From Gammaproteobacteria bacterium (GTDB lineage: Bacteria > Pseudomonadota > Gammaproteobacteria > Arenicellales > JAOTYS01): a DNA stretch of 6,606 nucleotides. Of this stretch, positions 5,836-6,606 are shown piece after piece. Made by a program: the position numbers and the translations under genes. The first letter of the stretch is position 1; every line of letters begins with the position of its first letter. The stretch covers positions 1 to 6,606 of the forward strand of contig JAOTYS010000259.1 of NCBI GenBank assembly GCA_029861795.1. The letters run 5' to 3'. Below the pieces are notes generated by a model that was not told the origin of the DNA, ran no database searches, and saw nothing but the letters and a program-made list of their open reading frames with translations.

Positions 5836-5894
5836 AATCTGGTGGATGGAAATGCGCTCAGCAGTGGCGGCTGACTTTTCGCCCTTTCGCACTG

Positions 5895-6606
5895 TTACTC
5901 ATAGCTGCGAGTATCGTCGATCACCTTACCATCGTTTGGCAGTGAACCCGTCTCGGCAAAGACAACCTCACCCTTGAGTTTAGTTACTTCGCGCACCGTG
6001 TTAGCGATGGCTTGGGCTATAGACGGGTCACTACCGTTGGACACCTCGCAGTGCAGAGTCATCACGTCATTATTAGCATCTCGACCAACTACCAAACGAC
6101 TTTTAACGATCTCGGGATGCCGTTTGACAACTTCCGCGACCTGGGAGGGGTGAACGAACATACCCTTCACTTTGGTGGTCTGATCGGCCCGCCCCATCCA
6201 GCCCTTAATACGCACATTGGTGCGACCACATGGACTTGCGCCAACCATGATTGCCGACATGTCACCGGTGGCAAACCGAATCAGCGGGTAGTCGCGATTG
6301 AACGTGGTCACCACCACTTCACCGACGTCCCCGGTAGCCACCACATCACCAGTGCCGGGACGCACAATTTCAACGATGACCCCCTCATCGATGATCATGC
6401 CTTCTCGCGCGGTGGATTCGTATGCAATTAATCCCAAGTCTGCAGTGGCATAACATTGCAGCGTCTCAACCCCATATGCGGCGATCTCCGCGCGTAAACT
6501 TGGCGGTAAAGCCTCCCCGGAAACCAGCGCCTTGGTCAGGCTAGAGACATCGCCCTCGGTATCTTTCACTTTCTCCAAAATGATCTTGAGAAACAAAGGC
6601 GTGCCT
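5895..6606 (-). CDS. Phenylacetate-CoA ligase (PaaK) family AMP-forming ligase, C-terminal 236 residues, cut by window edge
   Basis: This is the C-terminal half of an adenylate-forming ligase of the phenylacetate-CoA ligase family, which activates an aromatic or other carboxylate with ATP and attaches CoA. The frame stays open to the right edge, where it reads GTPLFLKIILEK, a pattern from the middle of PaaK-like proteins; the TTG at 6596 is thus an internal leucine, not a start. Visible motifs, numbered from the window edge, are SGEALP (29-34), CYATADLG (51-58, equivalent of the YGxTE motif), RFATGD (110-115), the hinge region GRADQTTKVKGMFVHPSQV (138-156) and DGKVIDDTR near the end (225-233). 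About 170-200 N-terminal residues should lie outside. It is the most upstream gene seen in the minus-strand row. No other paa genes are present, so phenylacetate itself is not a safe substrate call. Confidence 0.9.
   Translation of the reverse strand, partial: GTPLFLKIILEKVKDTEGDVSSLTKALVSGEALPPSLRAEIAAYGVETLQCYATADLGLIAYESTAREGMIIDEGVIVEIVRPGTGDVVATGDVGEVVVTTFNRDYPLIRFATGDMSAIMVGASPCGRTNVRIKGWMGRADQTTKVKGMFVHPSQVAEVVKRHPEIVKSRLVVGRDANNDVMTLHCEVSNGSDPSIAQAIANTVREVTKLKGEVVFAETGSLPNDGKVIDDTRSYE

Noticed and set aside
6012..6431. 139-aa plus-strand frame opposite the PaaK-like gene
   Set aside because: It is antisense to a clearly conserved coding region, its histidine- and threonine-rich product has no family features, and no ribosome binding site supports it.
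6594..6596. TTG at 6596 as the start of the PaaK-like gene
   Set aside because: The frame continues upstream as GTP and then leucine in a pattern typical of the middle of PaaK-like proteins, and the protein would lack its whole N-terminal half.

Overview
The window reads as an ordinary chromosomal stretch of a gammaproteobacterium. The HinT and YciA proteins are close to what I remember of the Escherichia coli proteins along most of their length. DUF1285 is a proteobacterial family, and base composition looks near 50% GC by eye. I saw no transposase, integrase, phage gene, tRNA, rRNA or CRISPR array. The genus cannot be named from the sequence.

Layout. Positions 1-359 (minus strand) hold the first 119 codons of an AcuI/YhdH-type acryloyl-CoA reductase, whose 3' end lies outside the window. 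A 353-bp divergent intergenic region (360-712) follows; it carries several inverted repeats, including an operator-like TGTAACC-N7-GGTTACA, and a weak 41-codon ORF that ends two bases before hinT. hinT (713-1069) is the only clear plus-strand gene and converges with the minus-strand genes after 14 bp.

From 1084 to the right edge every gene is on the minus strand. In the direction of transcription they are: a PaaK-type CoA ligase (its start is beyond 6606), the acyl-CoA thioesterase yciA, a DUF1285 protein, a small CoA-binding Rossmann protein, the PLP enzyme metY (O-acetylhomoserine sulfhydrylase) and an ACSM-like acyl-CoA synthetase. Spacers are about 69, 25, 34, 94 and 233 bp, so the first five could share a transcript. 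The acyl-CoA synthetase is set apart by the longest spacer.

Theme. Most of the products handle acyl-CoA or acyl-adenylate chemistry: two adenylate-forming ligases make acyl-CoA, YciA hydrolyses it, AcuI reduces acryloyl-CoA, a small protein probably binds CoA, and HinT hydrolyses AMP-linked compounds. MetY links the set to sulfur assimilation. The substrates of both ligases and the role of DUF1285 are not visible from the sequence.

The least explained piece is the 233-bp spacer before the acyl-CoA synthetase. It contains an ideal Shine-Dalgarno and GTG start for a nine-residue peptide. The start codon sits in a small hairpin, and a longer inverted repeat encloses the whole element, so it looks like a possible leader or the remains of a lost gene. 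I found no clearly new multi-gene system.
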